Shown: positions 36,486 to 45,335 of the stretch, piece by piece
How positions within the stretch are numbered: the stretch's first letter is position 1
Layout of the letters: each line of letters begins with the position of its first letter
From: Tersicoccus phoenicis
Lineage (GTDB): Bacteria; Actinomycetota; Actinomycetes; Actinomycetales; Micrococcaceae
Length of the DNA: 64,000 bases
Assembly (NCBI RefSeq): GCF_001968835.1
Contig: NZ_MRDE01000009.1
Location: forward strand, 62,001 to 126,000
Direction: 5' to 3'
Notes under the pieces: generated by a model
The model's input: only the letters and a program-made list of their open reading frames with translations
Told to the model about the DNA's origin: nothing
Database searches by the model: none
Translations under genes and position numbers: made by a program

Positions 36486-37022
36486 GTGGTCAGTGTCCGG
36501 GAACTGCAGCGCAGTCCCGGGGTGATGCGTACTCTCGTCGAACGGGTCGAGGCTCCGAACGACCTGGGGACCCCGACGATCGGCATCCCCGCAGGCTCGG
36601 ACATCGAGCTGGACCTGCGGTTGGAGGCGGTGCACGAAGGTGTCCTGGTATCCGGCTCGGCGACGGCCCACGCGGTCGGCGAGTGTGTCCGGTGTCTGGA
36701 CCCCATCGCGTACGACCTCACCGTGGACGTGCAGGAACTGTTCTCCGCCGACCCCGAGCCGGTGAAGGACGAGGACGGCGACGACCTGCCCCGGATCGAG
36801 CACGAGAGTGTCGACCTGGAGCCGCTGCTGCGTGATGCCGTGGTGACCGAACTGCCGTTCCAGCCGGTGTGCCGGCCCGACTGTCCGGGCCTGTGCCCGC
36901 AGTGCGGGGTGCGGCTGGAGGACCATCCGGGGCACCGGCACGAGGCGCGTGACCCGCGCTGGGACGCGCTGCAGTCCCTGGTGACGGACCCGGACGAGAC
37001 CGATCAACGCAAGAGCAACTGA
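36486..37022 (+). CDS. YceD/DUF177 family protein (ribosome-associated)
   Basis: Partner gene of rpmF, thought to act in 23S rRNA or 50S biogenesis. The protein has the family elements LVSVRELQRSPG, ECVRCLDPIAYDL and the paired-cysteine CRPDCPGLCPQCG, likely a zinc site. GTG 36486 is used here, but in-frame coding-like sequence (HQHQAQDALV) continues upstream to ATC codons at 36444/36447 that lie just after a GGGAG ribosome site. The true start may therefore be earlier and non-canonical. 178 residues from GTG. rpmF follows 15 bp later. Confidence 0.85.
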   Translation: MVSVRELQRSPGVMRTLVERVEAPNDLGTPTIGIPAGSDIELDLRLEAVHEGVLVSGSATAHAVGECVRCLDPIAYDLTVDVQELFSADPEPVKDEDGDDLPRIEHESVDLEPLLRDAVVTELPFQPVCRPDCPGLCPQCGVRLEDHPGHRHEARDPRWDALQSLVTDPDETDQRKSN

Positions 37023-37037
37023 AGAAAAGAGTCAATC

Positions 37038-37241
37038 GTGGCTGTTCCCAAGCGGAAGACCTCCCGCTCGAATACGCGTTCCCGCCGTTCCCAGTGGAAG
37101 GCCGAGGTGCCGACGCTGGTCAAGACCGTCGAGAACGGACGGGTGTCCTGGAGCCTGCCGCACACCGCCAAGGTCGTGACGGACTCCGCCGGGACCCCGC
37201 TGTTCCGCGAGTACAAGGGCCGCAAGGTCGCCGACGTCTGA
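37038..37241 (+). CDS. rpmF: 50S ribosomal protein L32
   Basis: Large-subunit protein of 67 residues beginning [20 protein letters not shown], the L32 signature. There are no cysteines, so this is the zinc-free form, often associated with growth under zinc limitation in organisms that carry both forms. GTG start with GAAGAAAAGAG upstream. Co-transcribed with DUF177 and followed by rnc. Confidence 0.96.
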   Translation: MAVPKRKTSRSNTRSRRSQWKAEVPTLVKTVENGRVSWSLPHTAKVVTDSAGTPLFREYKGRKVADV

Positions 37242-37302
37242 GATCCCCGCGGTCCCGGCCGACCGTTCTGCCCCGCAGGATGGGTCCGGCCGCACCCGTC
37301 CC

Positions 37303-38190
37303 ATGAGCGATCTCGACTGGCTTCAGGAGCAGCTCGGCGTCACGATCGACGCCGAGCTGCTCTCGCTCGCGCTCACCCACCGCTCCTACGCATATGAGCA
37401 CGGTGGCATCCCGACGAACGAGCGGCTCGAGTTCCTCGGTGACTCGATCCTCGGCTTCGCCGTCACCGACTTCCTGTACCGGGAGAACCCCGACTTGTCG
37501 GAAGGCGAACTCGCCAAGCTGCGCTCCGCCGTCGTGAGCACCCGCGCCCTCGCCAACGTCGCCCGTGGTCTGGGTCTGGGCGACCAGATCTACCTCGGTC
37601 AGGGCGAGAAGATGACCAACGGCCGGGACAAGGCGTCCATTCTCGCCGACACCATGGAGGCGATCTTCGGGGCCACCTATGTGGACCGCGGTATCGATGT
37701 GGCCCGTGATCTGGTGATGCGCCTGGTGGGTCCGTTGCTGACCGATGCCGAGGCGTTGATGGCCAGCACGGACTGGAAGACCAGCATCCAGGAGTACGCC
37801 GCGCTGCGGCAGCTGTCGCCCGTCGAGTACCGCGTCGTCGGCGAGGGGCCCGACCATGCCCGCCGATTCACCGCAACCTTGAAGGTCGCCGGCGAGGTGT
37901 ACGGCGTCGGGCGGGGGCACTCCAAGAAGGAGGCGGAGCAGGAGGCTGCGGCCGCCGGCTGGCGGGTCGCCGCCAAGCGGAGCGCCGTCCTCGGCGCGGT
38001 GACCGGCAACGGGCATGCCCCGACCGGTGAGGCCGCCGCGGACGCCGTCGACGGCGCGGCCCCGGCCGGTGCGGGTCTCGCCGTCGCGGCCTCCGCGGAT
38101 GCCGGTCCGGCCGGTGCGGATCTCGCCGATCCTGCTGGCGGGTCAACAGGAAGTGCTCGCGCCGCCCGATCCGGGCGACGCGCCCGGTAA
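37303..38190 (+). CDS. rnc: ribonuclease III
   Basis: Double-strand-specific RNase that processes rRNA precursors. It has the catalytic signature [13 protein letters not shown] (about residues 39-51), the second acidic site [13 protein letters not shown], and a dsRNA-binding domain (about 160-225: [25 protein letters not shown]). About 65 residues of Ala/Gly-rich sequence follow, an unusual disordered tail. ATG 37303 has no strong ribosome site. mutM starts 12 bp later. Confidence 0.95.
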   Translation: MSDLDWLQEQLGVTIDAELLSLALTHRSYAYEHGGIPTNERLEFLGDSILGFAVTDFLYRENPDLSEGELAKLRSAVVSTRALANVARGLGLGDQIYLGQGEKMTNGRDKASILADTMEAIFGATYVDRGIDVARDLVMRLVGPLLTDAEALMASTDWKTSIQEYAALRQLSPVEYRVVGEGPDHARRFTATLKVAGEVYGVGRGHSKKEAEQEAAAAGWRVAAKRSAVLGAVTGNGHAPTGEAAADAVDGAAPAGAGLAVAASADAGPAGADLADPAGGSTGSARAARSGRRAR

Positions 38191-38202
38191 CCGCCCGACA
38201 CG

Positions 38203-39168
38203 GTGCCCGAACTCCCCGAGGTCGAGGTCGTCCGCCGCGGCCTGGCCCCTTGGGCCGTCGGTCGGACCGTCACCGCGGTCGACGTCGTCGATCCCCGGTC
38301 GGTTCGCCGGCAGCCCGGCGGCCCCGAGGCCTTCACAGCAGCCCTGAGGACACGGCGTCTCACCGCTGCCGTGCGCCGCGGCAAGTTCCTCTGGCTCCCG
38401 CTCGCCCCCACCGACCACGCCGAGGACGCCACCGCGCTCGTCGTGCACCTCGGTATGAGTGGTCAGGTGCTCATCCAGTCCGCGGACCGGCCGGACGAGA
38501 AGCATCTGCGGATCCGGTTGCGGCTGATCCCGGATGCTTCGCCGGACCCCGGCACGGTTCCGGGCGAGCCGGCGCACCAGCTGCGCTTCGTGGACCAGCG
38601 GATCTTCGGTGGCATGCACGTCGACCGGCTGGTGCCCACCGACGACGGTGCCGCCGGCGGTACCGGCAGTGACCTGGCGCTGATTCCCGCCAGTGCCGCC
38701 CACATCGCGCGCGACCCGCTGGATCCGGCCTTCGACGTCGACTCGTTCACCGAGCGGCTGCGGCGGCGGCGCACCGGCATCAAGCGGGCGCTGCTGGACC
38801 AGGCGCTGATCTCCGGGATCGGCAACATCTACGCCGACGAGTCGCTGTGGCGGGCACGGCTGCACTACGCGCGGCCGACCGAGACGCTACGGCGCGGCGA
38901 GGTGGAGCGGCTGCTGGCCGCCTGCCGGGAGGTGATGGGAACGGCGCTGGAGGCCGGTGGCACCAGCTTCGACGCGCTGTACGTCAACGTCAACGGCCAG
39001 TCCGGCTACTTCGACCGATCGCTCGCCGTCTACGGTCAGGCCGGCCGGCTGTGCCCGCGCTGTGCTGCGAACGGTAGGCACAGCGTGATCCGGCGGGACT
39101 CCTTCATGAACCGTGGCTCCTTCACCTGCCCGGTCTGCCAGCCGCGCCCGCGCCGCGCCCGCTGGTGA
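38203..39168 (+). CDS. mutM: formamidopyrimidine-DNA glycosylase
   Basis: Removes oxidised guanine from DNA. The 321-residue protein starts [13 protein letters not shown], with the catalytic Pro2 and Glu3, then [10 protein letters not shown], the helix-two-turn-helix [17 protein letters not shown] and the zinc finger CPRC...CPVC with the DNA-contacting [16 protein letters not shown] start. The gene is intact, but directly downstream sits a low-G+C block, and beyond it a decayed copy of this gene's last 40 codons (40317-40447). Confidence 0.96.
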   Translation: MPELPEVEVVRRGLAPWAVGRTVTAVDVVDPRSVRRQPGGPEAFTAALRTRRLTAAVRRGKFLWLPLAPTDHAEDATALVVHLGMSGQVLIQSADRPDEKHLRIRLRLIPDASPDPGTVPGEPAHQLRFVDQRIFGGMHVDRLVPTDDGAAGGTGSDLALIPASAAHIARDPLDPAFDVDSFTERLRRRRTGIKRALLDQALISGIGNIYADESLWRARLHYARPTETLRRGEVERLLAACREVMGTALEAGGTSFDALYVNVNGQSGYFDRSLAVYGQAGRLCPRCAANGRHSVIRRDSFMNRGSFTCPVCQPRPRRARW

Positions 39169-39266
39169 GCCGGGCGCGACGCGACGCCTGGCAGATGTGC
39201 CGAGGTCCGTGTCGGGTTGCGTCATAATGATGTTGCCGATGTCACGACACTGCGAAAGACTACAAC

Positions 39267-40265
39267 GTGCCGAAACCACTGTTTATAACTCTCCTCATCG
39301 CGGCCCCGATCCTTGTCGGCGGAATGACAGGAAGCGTCATCGCGGCACTGATCGCGATTGGACTTGTACTAATTGCTAGTCCAATCATTTGGAACATCCG
39401 AAAGGACCGGTACTTCAATTCAGAGCAATTTCAAGCGCTTCGGTCCGAGATCGCGTCTGTCGTTACGGAGCACAACGAAGTAGTGAACTACGTGGCTGAG
39501 ATTCGAACGAATGGATCGTTCGAGCTTGGGTCATCCTCTTCTGGCCAGTACGCACACCTGGCAACGTTCGAGAACAACTCCACATGGAACAACAGGCGAG
39601 ACAGGAATCTCGCTGAATACGCTCCTCACGTGCACAATGCGTCGCTGCAGGTTGTCCGTAGCGCGAGCGCGGATCCGATCAGGTACCTTATGAAGTATTT
39701 CTCTATCAAAGCCGACACGGACACACTCGCGGACGTCCAACGTGTTGCGGAAAACATCGCACGGCTTGAGGAAGCTATCGGCAACGTCAGTGGTCGCGAG
39801 GCTGCAATCGCGTCGAGGATCAATCCGCCAGCGTTCATCCTCGAGCGCTACGCGGAGCAATTTTGGAGTCAGGTGGGGGTTCATCTGTCTTCAATCACGG
39901 TGCCTTATCCCCACTACAAGTTTCAATATACCTCTGCGGGCGGCAACAGCGGCCAAACCGCGAGCATCGACCTCAATACATCAACACTTGAGGCACTGTC
40001 GACGACCCTTGTGGAAAAGATTCGCTGGACGAAGTCGGCGGCCGGTCAGCGCGCACTGATGACCGCTCGACTTCGAGGACATATTAAGGAGCGCGACCGA
40101 TACACCTGCCAACAGTGTGGCATTTCGGTGGCAGCCGAACCGCACTTGCTGCTCGAGGTCGACCATATCATCCCGGTGTCTAAGGGGGGCCTGAGTATGC
40201 CCGAAAATCTTCAAACGCTCTGCTGGCGTTGCAACCGATCAAAGGGAGCAAGAGTGGTGGCTTAG
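39267..40265 (+). CDS. membrane-anchored HNH endonuclease
   Basis: Predicted 332-residue protein. Two adjoining hydrophobic segments (about residues 5-20 and 22-44) form a hairpin anchor, followed by a long helical region (residues 50-190, possibly coiled-coil) and a C-terminal HNH nuclease: CQQCGIS, VDHIIPVSKGG and CWRCNRSKG, with the four zinc cysteines and the catalytic His of DHI. The nuclease would face the cytoplasm. GTG start. Base composition and codon use (about half G+C, many A/T-ending codons) differ sharply from all neighbours, so it was acquired. A defence role is possible but only inferred. Confidence 0.8.
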   Translation: MPKPLFITLLIAAPILVGGMTGSVIAALIAIGLVLIASPIIWNIRKDRYFNSEQFQALRSEIASVVTEHNEVVNYVAEIRTNGSFELGSSSSGQYAHLATFENNSTWNNRRDRNLAEYAPHVHNASLQVVRSASADPIRYLMKYFSIKADTDTLADVQRVAENIARLEEAIGNVSGREAAIASRINPPAFILERYAEQFWSQVGVHLSSITVPYPHYKFQYTSAGGNSGQTASIDLNTSTLEALSTTLVEKIRWTKSAAGQRALMTARLRGHIKERDRYTCQQCGISVAAEPHLLLEVDHIIPVSKGGLSMPENLQTLCWRCNRSKGARVVA

Positions 40266-40316
40266 CCGATGCGGGAGTCTTTGCTTTAGCCGTCCGTGAT
40301 TGGTTCCTGAGCAACA

Positions 40317-40447
40317 ACGGTTCCTCGCCGTCTACGGGCAGAGCGGGCAGCTGCGTATACGCTGCGCCGCGGACGGCCGACACCCCGTGATCCGGCGCGA
40401 TCCGTTCCTGAACCGTGGCTCCCTTACGTGTCCCGTTCGACCCGAGT
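40317..40447 (+). pseudogene. decayed 3' end of a mutM gene
   Basis: Translates to LAVYGQSGQLRIRCAADG followed by RHPVIRRDPFLNRGSLTCPV, about 29 of 40 residues matching the C-terminus of the intact mutM upstream. Two of the four zinc cysteines are lost (CPRC to RIRC, CPVC to CPVR), so it cannot be functional. Nothing of the first 280 codons is present. Confidence 0.85.
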
Positions 40448-40594
40448 CATGCCGCGTACGTGAACGCGGTTGTCAATGACATCAGGGCGTTGGCCAAGCA
40501 GCGGTTCATGACCAGGGACGACGGCGACCGAATCGTGCGAGAAGGCAGCGGCCGACGTGCCGTGACCGGCACCGATGAATCCTGGGCCATATAA
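40418..40594 (+). pseudogene. orphan coding remnant, family unknown
   Basis: A frame different from the mutM remnant reads DPSHAAYVNAVVNDIRALAK then QRFMTRDDGDRIVREGSG and ends at TAA 40592. The amphipathic pattern looks like a real protein C-terminus (helical, YV..VV.DI..L..QRF), somewhat like the tails of alpha/beta-hydrolase-domain proteins, but this is not secure. No start and no upstream continuation. Confidence 0.35.
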
Positions 40595-40956
40595 CGCCCG
40601 CGGCTCAGCTTGCCGGACGACGCCGCCGGCGAACACGGCACAGGCCGCGATCCGTGTGGACCCTGTTTGCTCCGTGTCTGAGGCCCACATGCAGCAGCAG
40701 GACGGGGCCGACTGCCCGGCTACCACCGCGGCTGTGACGAGTGGAACGTATGGGGAGGCAGCCACGGCTCGGGGATCACTACTGTCCCACTTGCTATGGT
40801 GCGTGGACCGCTCAGCTGCTCCCGACGATGGGCGGCATCGTGGGCGCCCCAGTACTCGGCGGCACGCGGCCCTTGCGACAGTTCGGTGGCGGCCGAACTT
40901 CTCCACGAGTGAGAACCAGTGGCGGACGTGTGAGCAAGACTGACCGGCTACCACCA
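40595..40956. other. gap with no recognisable gene
   Basis: 362 bp between the remnants and the small membrane-protein gene. G+C is intermediate. Open frames on both strands are short or lack starts and show no motif I recognise; a CPTCYGAW peptide near 40777 is isolated. I read it as further decayed DNA of the same scar. Confidence 0.5.
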
Positions 40957-41154
40957 TCACCCGCGATGGGAGGAATTCCCGACGGTCCGGTCACGCCCGG
41001 TGGTGGCGTGCAGGACGAACCGGAGGGCAGCGAAGGCCGTGAGGCCGACCAGCAGCGCCAGGACCAGCCCCAGCCGCGGCACCAGCGCCATCGTCACGAC
41101 ATACGGGACGAGGAACAGGAGCGCCCGCCGCCCGGCCCGGGACAGTGCCATCAT
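40957..41154 (-). CDS. small two-TM membrane protein
   Basis: A 65-residue protein with two hydrophobic helices (LLFLVPYVVTMALVP and LGLVLALLVGLTAFAALRF) and basic ends. Function unknown. ATG 41154 is preferred because TACCGT lies seven bases upstream on the same strand, a leaderless arrangement also seen at other genes here. Composition is again high-G+C, so it belongs to the chromosome and not to the scar. Divergent from the next small gene. Confidence 0.6.
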   Translation of the reverse strand: MMALSRAGRRALLFLVPYVVTMALVPRLGLVLALLVGLTAFAALRFVLHATTGRDRTVGNSSHRG

Positions 41155-41161
41155 GGGCCCC

Positions 41162-41167
41162 ACGGTA
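41162..41167 (-). promoter_or_regulatory. -10 box for the small membrane-protein gene
   Basis: TACCGT on the minus strand, seven bases before ATG 41154. Confidence 0.45.
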
Positions 41168-41198
41168 GACGGTCGTGGACGACGGCGGAAGGACCGGC

Positions 41199-41528
41199 AT
41201 GGCAGTGAGTGCACAGCGGGTGGACGAGCGGGACATGACCCGGGTCGACGATGACACCGTGCCGCTTCGGGTGCTCGACCTGTGGTTCGACACGAGGCAC
41301 GGGACCCTCGAGGCGGTGTCGGCCTCCGACGTGACCGTCGACGACCTGGCCGAGTTCTCTCTCTGGGTGAACGAACGCGGCCGGACGACGGCGCACGTCA
41401 GTGAGGTCTACCGGCCGCTCATGGACGCGTCGGGCGGTCTCGTCTTCGCGAAGATCGGCGAGTTTCGGCACGAGCCGCAGGCCGAAATGGCACCCCGGCC
41501 GAAGCACCGGACGGACCCAGCGTCCTAG
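41199..41528 (+). CDS. hypothetical protein
   Basis: A 109-residue soluble acidic protein (LDLWFDTRHGTLEAVSASDVT, LWVNERGRTTAHVSEVYRP). I recognise no family. ATG 41199 follows GGAAGGA at five bases; a GTG at 41175 is less likely. Its stop overlaps the last codons of the convergent oleD by four bases. No sign of transfer. Confidence 0.55.
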   Translation: MAVSAQRVDERDMTRVDDDTVPLRVLDLWFDTRHGTLEAVSASDVTVDDLAEFSLWVNERGRTTAHVSEVYRPLMDASGGLVFAKIGEFRHEPQAEMAPRPKHRTDPAS

Positions 41529-42589
41529 CGGCCGTAGTGCGCCGCGAGGCGGGCCAGGCCGTCCTCGATCGACACCGCCGGCGCCCAGTCCAGCACCTCG
41601 CGGGTGTGCCGCTGGTCGAACCAGTGGGCGGTGGAGAGCTGCTCGGCAAGGAACCGCGTCATCGGCGGCTCGTCGGCACTGTCCTTCGGCCGGCGCCGCA
41701 CCCGCCACGCCGCTTCGATGACGCCACCGACCGCTCGGGCGAGGCCCCCGGGCACGTGCCAGGCCGGCTCGGGGACGCCGGCCGCCCGGCAGATCCCGCC
41801 GATCAGCTCACCGACCATCCGCGGCTGCCCGTTCGTGACCACGAGGGCCTGCCCGTGCGCGTGGTCCATCCGGTGCAGCCCGGCCACGATCGCGGCAGCG
41901 GCGTTGTCGATGTACGTGCTGTCGATCAACGCGGCACCGGCGTCCAGCATCGGCAACCGGCCACGCCGTGCCCGGTCGACGACCCGCTCGACCAGCTGCG
42001 TGTCGCCCGGCCCCCAGACGATGTGCGGCCGGATCGCGGCCACCCGGAAGCCCGGCGCGTCGGCGGCGAGGGCCAGCAGCTCCGCGGCCGCCTTCGTCCG
42101 CGCGTACTCGCCGCGGGCGCGACGCGGGTCGGCCGGCCCCGCGCCGGCACCGACGATCGAGGTCCCGGCATGGGCCACCGACGGCGAGGAGACGAACACG
42201 ACGTCGGCCACGCCGGCCACCCGGGCGGCGTCCAGCAGGGTGGCCGTCCCGTCGACGTTGACGGCGAGGAAGTCGCGAGGGTCCCCGGCGAAGGAGACCT
42301 TGGCCGCGAGGTGGATGACCGCGTCGACGCCGTCGACGGCGCGGGCGACGGCGGCCGGGTCGGTCATGGACCCGAGGGTGTCCGCCGCCCCGGTCACGCG
42401 GGCCGGTCGGCGCTGGAAGGTGCGGACCGCGTGGCCGTGGGCGACGAGCCGCCGCGCGACCACGGATCCGAGCAGGCCGCTCGCCCCGGTGACCAGCACT
42501 CGGCGCGGACCGACGAGCGGGTCGACGAGCGGGCCGACGAGCTGGTCGGTACCGGCACGGCTGCTCGCTGCAGCGCCGTCGGGAGTCAC
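41525..42589 (-). CDS. oleD: OleD: NADPH-dependent 2-alkyl-3-ketoalkanoate reductase
   Basis: Second step of head-to-head olefin synthesis: reduces the beta-keto acid made by OleA to a beta-hydroxy acid. An extended short-chain dehydrogenase (3-beta-HSD/epimerase type) of 354 residues with the Rossmann motif VLVTGASGLLGSVVARRL, DAVIHLAAKVSF, the catalytic Tyr-Lys in YARTKAAAELL and IRPHIVWGPGDTQLV. GTG 42589 gives a 28-residue leader before the fold. It lies seven bases after the oleBC stop and is the last gene of the operon. Confidence 0.9.
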   Translation of the reverse strand: MTPDGAAASSRAGTDQLVGPLVDPLVGPRRVLVTGASGLLGSVVARRLVAHGHAVRTFQRRPARVTGAADTLGSMTDPAAVARAVDGVDAVIHLAAKVSFAGDPRDFLAVNVDGTATLLDAARVAGVADVVFVSSPSVAHAGTSIVGAGAGPADPRRARGEYARTKAAAELLALAADAPGFRVAAIRPHIVWGPGDTQLVERVVDRARRGRLPMLDAGAALIDSTYIDNAAAAIVAGLHRMDHAHGQALVVTNGQPRMVGELIGGICRAAGVPEPAWHVPGGLARAVGGVIEAAWRVRRRPKDSADEPPMTRFLAEQLSTAHWFDQRHTREVLDWAPAVSIEDGLARLAAHYGR

Positions 42590-42596
42590 GAGGTGC

Positions 42597-45335
42597 TCAC
42601 GGCGCGGTCGCGCGGCGGCCGGCCAGGACGTCGGACGCCCAGCCAGCGAGCGCACTACGGTCGACCTTGGAATTGTGGCGGACGTCGGTCGGCAGCCGGC
42701 GCACCTGCAGCACCGCGGCCAGGTCCAGGTGGGGCAGTGCCGCAGCCAGTGCGGCCCGCAGAGCCTCGGCGGTTCGCCGGGGTGCGGGTCCGTCGGACCG
42801 GGCGTCGGGTCGCGTCTCCACGACGGCGACGGCGACCTGCGCTCCGTCCGGCCCGACGCCCACCAGCGCGGTGCGGGCCACGCCGTCGACGTCGGCCATC
42901 CGCTGCTCCGCCTCGACCGGGGTGACCGGGCCCCCGCTGGTGCGCAGCACGTGCGCCAGGCGCCCCTCGACCCACAGCCGTCCGGCGGCGTCCAGATGGC
43001 CGACGTCACCGGTGCGATGCCAGCCGCGATCCGACGCGGCCGTCTCGGTCAGGTACAGCCGGTCGTAGTGGTCCTTCACGTGCGGGGCGGCGACGAGGAT
43101 CTCGCCGGAGACGGCCGGCACGGCGGAGGGGTCCCCGACGGGCGAACCGGCCGCGTCGAAGGCGCTGATCGCCACGTGCGCACCCGGAACCGGGGCGCCG
43201 ACGCACACGCCGTTGCCCGCACCGGTGACCGCGCCGGCCGCGGCGTCCGCTGCGGCGGCCCGGATGCCGGGCAGATCGACGTCCGTGACCGGCAGCGCCT
43301 CGGTCATGCCGTACGGAGTGTGCAGCCGGGCGTGCGGCACCAGCACCGACACGGCGGCGAGCAGCGGCTCCCCGATGGGCGCACCGGCGGAGAGCAGCAG
43401 GTCGACCCCGGCGAGGGCCTTCCTCTGTGTCTCGTCCAGCCCGTCGGCGGTCGCGAGCACGTTGACCAGGGCGGCGGGGGAGGCGAATACGGCGGTCGCC
43501 TCGATGGCCGCCGCGGCGTCGGCGAGGGCGGCCGCCGTCAGCGTCGAGGGTGCGGTCACGTCCATCGCCGGGCTGACCGAGGTCGCGCCGAGCGCGGGGC
43601 CGAGCAGCGCGAAGGGCGCGAACGCGGCCACCAGCGCGGTGCCCGGGGCGAGCCCGTAGGTGGTGGACACGGTCCGGCACATCGCGGAGAGCTGCCGGTG
43701 CGTGTAGGCGACCCCCTTGGCGGGGCCGGTGGAGCCGGAGGTGAACAGGATCGCGGCCGGGTCGTCGGGCGCCGGTTCGGGGTTCGGTGACTCGGCTGCC
43801 GCTGTGTCGCCCGCGGCGAGCACCTCGGCCAGACTGTGGTCGACGCCCAGTGCCCGGCGCGTGAGGCGATCCGGGGTGCGCAGGCTGATCCGGCGGCCGG
43901 GCCAGCCGAAGAGCCGCGCGGCGGTCAGGGCGCGGTCGATGCCGATCACCCAGTCCGGTCCGGCGCCGCGCACGGCCCGGCTCAGGCCCCGGGCGCCGAG
44001 CCCGGCGTCGGCGACGACGATCACGGCGCCCAGGCGCAGGCTCGCGTAGATCAGGCAGGTCAGGTCGATCCCCGGGGGCACGAGCAGGCTGATCCGGTGC
44101 CCGGGGCGGACGCCGACGGCGAGCAGGCCGCGGCGCAGCCGGTCGACGCGGGCGGCCAGCTCGTCCCAGCCGAGTCGCGCCGGCGCAGGACTGCCGGAGC
44201 TGTCGTTGCCGGTGCTGTCGCCGCCGGCGCGGGTGTTGCCGGACGGACCGCCGTCGGCGGCCATGTCGACGACGGCGGTGGCGGGATCATCGGCGCGCTG
44301 CTCGAGCGTGGCCCACAGGGGCCGGTAGTCGCGGTCCGCCAGGGTGAGCCGCGATCCGCGCGGTGCTTCGGCGGCGTCGTCGGACACGCGGTCGCCCGGC
44401 ACCCGGCGGCCCAGCCAGTCCAGGATCGACGCGGCGACCGGCGCGTCCTCGACGACCAGGTGCCCGGCGCCCTCGAACCGGTGCACGTCGGCGTGGGGCC
44501 GTCGGTCGATCAGGTCGCGCAGATAGCGGTCGGCGAAGATCGGGTCGTCCGGGCCCCAGAGCAGCAGGACGGGCACGGTCAGGCCGTGGACACCGGTGGC
44601 GATCCGGTCCAGTTCGGGGAAGCTCGGGGTGGTCTCGTCGACGGGGATGTCGGCCACGAACTGCCCGACGCCGCCGCGTCGACGCCCGTGCCGGTACGGG
44701 GCCCGGTAGGCGCGACGGATCGCCGGGTCCAGTCGCGGCCGCGCCAGGCCCAGCGTGATGTCCAGGAACGCCGTCGTGCTCACCGTGCCGGGCCGGTGGA
44801 TCGCCGGGTGCAGCGCCAGCCGCAGCGGCCACGGGATCGACTGGTCCGCGGGCTGGTGCACGGCGGTGTTCGTCAGCACCACCCCGGCGAGCAGCTCGGG
44901 GTGGTCGATCGCCCAGCCCAGGCTGATGCTGCCGCCCCAGTCGTGACCGACGGTGACGACGGGCCCGGTCAGGCCGAGCGCGTCGGTCAGGTCGCCGAGG
45001 TCGGCGACGCGGTCCGCGAGCCGGCGCGGACCGGTACGGGCGGAGAGACCCATGTCGAGCTGGTCGACGGCGACGACGCGCCACGGGCCCACTGCGCTGA
45101 TGCCCGGGACCGTGCCCCGGGCGGCCGGTTCGAGCAACGACCGCCACAGGTAGCTCCACGTCGGGTTGCCGTGCACGCACAGCAGCGTGCCGACGGGGCC
45201 AACGTCGTCGGGCAGCAGGGCGGCGTTGTCGAGCACGTGCCAGCGGTGCACGGCGCCCGCGTCGACGGCGGCGGAGGACGTGACCGGCAGGTACCGGGAA
45301 CACCCCTCGGGGACGCCCGGCCAGGCGGCCGTCAC
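42597..45335 (-). CDS. oleBC: OleBC fusion: beta-lactone decarboxylase and beta-lactone synthetase
   Basis: A 912-residue fusion. The N-terminal 310 residues are OleB, a haloalkane-dehalogenase-like alpha/beta hydrolase: LLCVHGNPTWSYLWR, nucleophile Asp near 132 in HDWGGSISLGW, WGPDDPIF and His in GAGHLVVED. The C-terminal 550 residues are OleC, an AMP-ligase-fold enzyme: FTSGSTGPAKGV, PYGMTEALP, RTGDVGHLDAAGRLW. OleC closes beta-hydroxy acids to beta-lactones and OleB removes CO2 to give the alkene. Linker about residues 315-400 is Gly/Ser/Asp-rich. The fusion is the known actinobacterial form. GTG overlaps the oleA stop. Confidence 0.93.
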   Translation of the reverse strand: MTAAWPGVPEGCSRYLPVTSSAAVDAGAVHRWHVLDNAALLPDDVGPVGTLLCVHGNPTWSYLWRSLLEPAARGTVPGISAVGPWRVVAVDQLDMGLSARTGPRRLADRVADLGDLTDALGLTGPVVTVGHDWGGSISLGWAIDHPELLAGVVLTNTAVHQPADQSIPWPLRLALHPAIHRPGTVSTTAFLDITLGLARPRLDPAIRRAYRAPYRHGRRRGGVGQFVADIPVDETTPSFPELDRIATGVHGLTVPVLLLWGPDDPIFADRYLRDLIDRRPHADVHRFEGAGHLVVEDAPVAASILDWLGRRVPGDRVSDDAAEAPRGSRLTLADRDYRPLWATLEQRADDPATAVVDMAADGGPSGNTRAGGDSTGNDSSGSPAPARLGWDELAARVDRLRRGLLAVGVRPGHRISLLVPPGIDLTCLIYASLRLGAVIVVADAGLGARGLSRAVRGAGPDWVIGIDRALTAARLFGWPGRRISLRTPDRLTRRALGVDHSLAEVLAAGDTAAAESPNPEPAPDDPAAILFTSGSTGPAKGVAYTHRQLSAMCRTVSTTYGLAPGTALVAAFAPFALLGPALGATSVSPAMDVTAPSTLTAAALADAAAAIEATAVFASPAALVNVLATADGLDETQRKALAGVDLLLSAGAPIGEPLLAAVSVLVPHARLHTPYGMTEALPVTDVDLPGIRAAAADAAAGAVTGAGNGVCVGAPVPGAHVAISAFDAAGSPVGDPSAVPAVSGEILVAAPHVKDHYDRLYLTETAASDRGWHRTGDVGHLDAAGRLWVEGRLAHVLRTSGGPVTPVEAEQRMADVDGVARTALVGVGPDGAQVAVAVVETRPDARSDGPAPRRTAEALRAALAAALPHLDLAAVLQVRRLPTDVRHNSKVDRSALAGWASDVLAGRRATAP

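Noticed and set aside
40424-40960. 178-codon minus-strand frame across the mutM remnant
   Set aside because: Its product is antisense-like and shows no family features; the plus strand explains the sequence better.
43006-43680. Separate regulator or enzyme inside oleBC in another frame
   Set aside because: Arg/Ala-rich shadow frame within the OleC domain; the oleBC frame is continuous.
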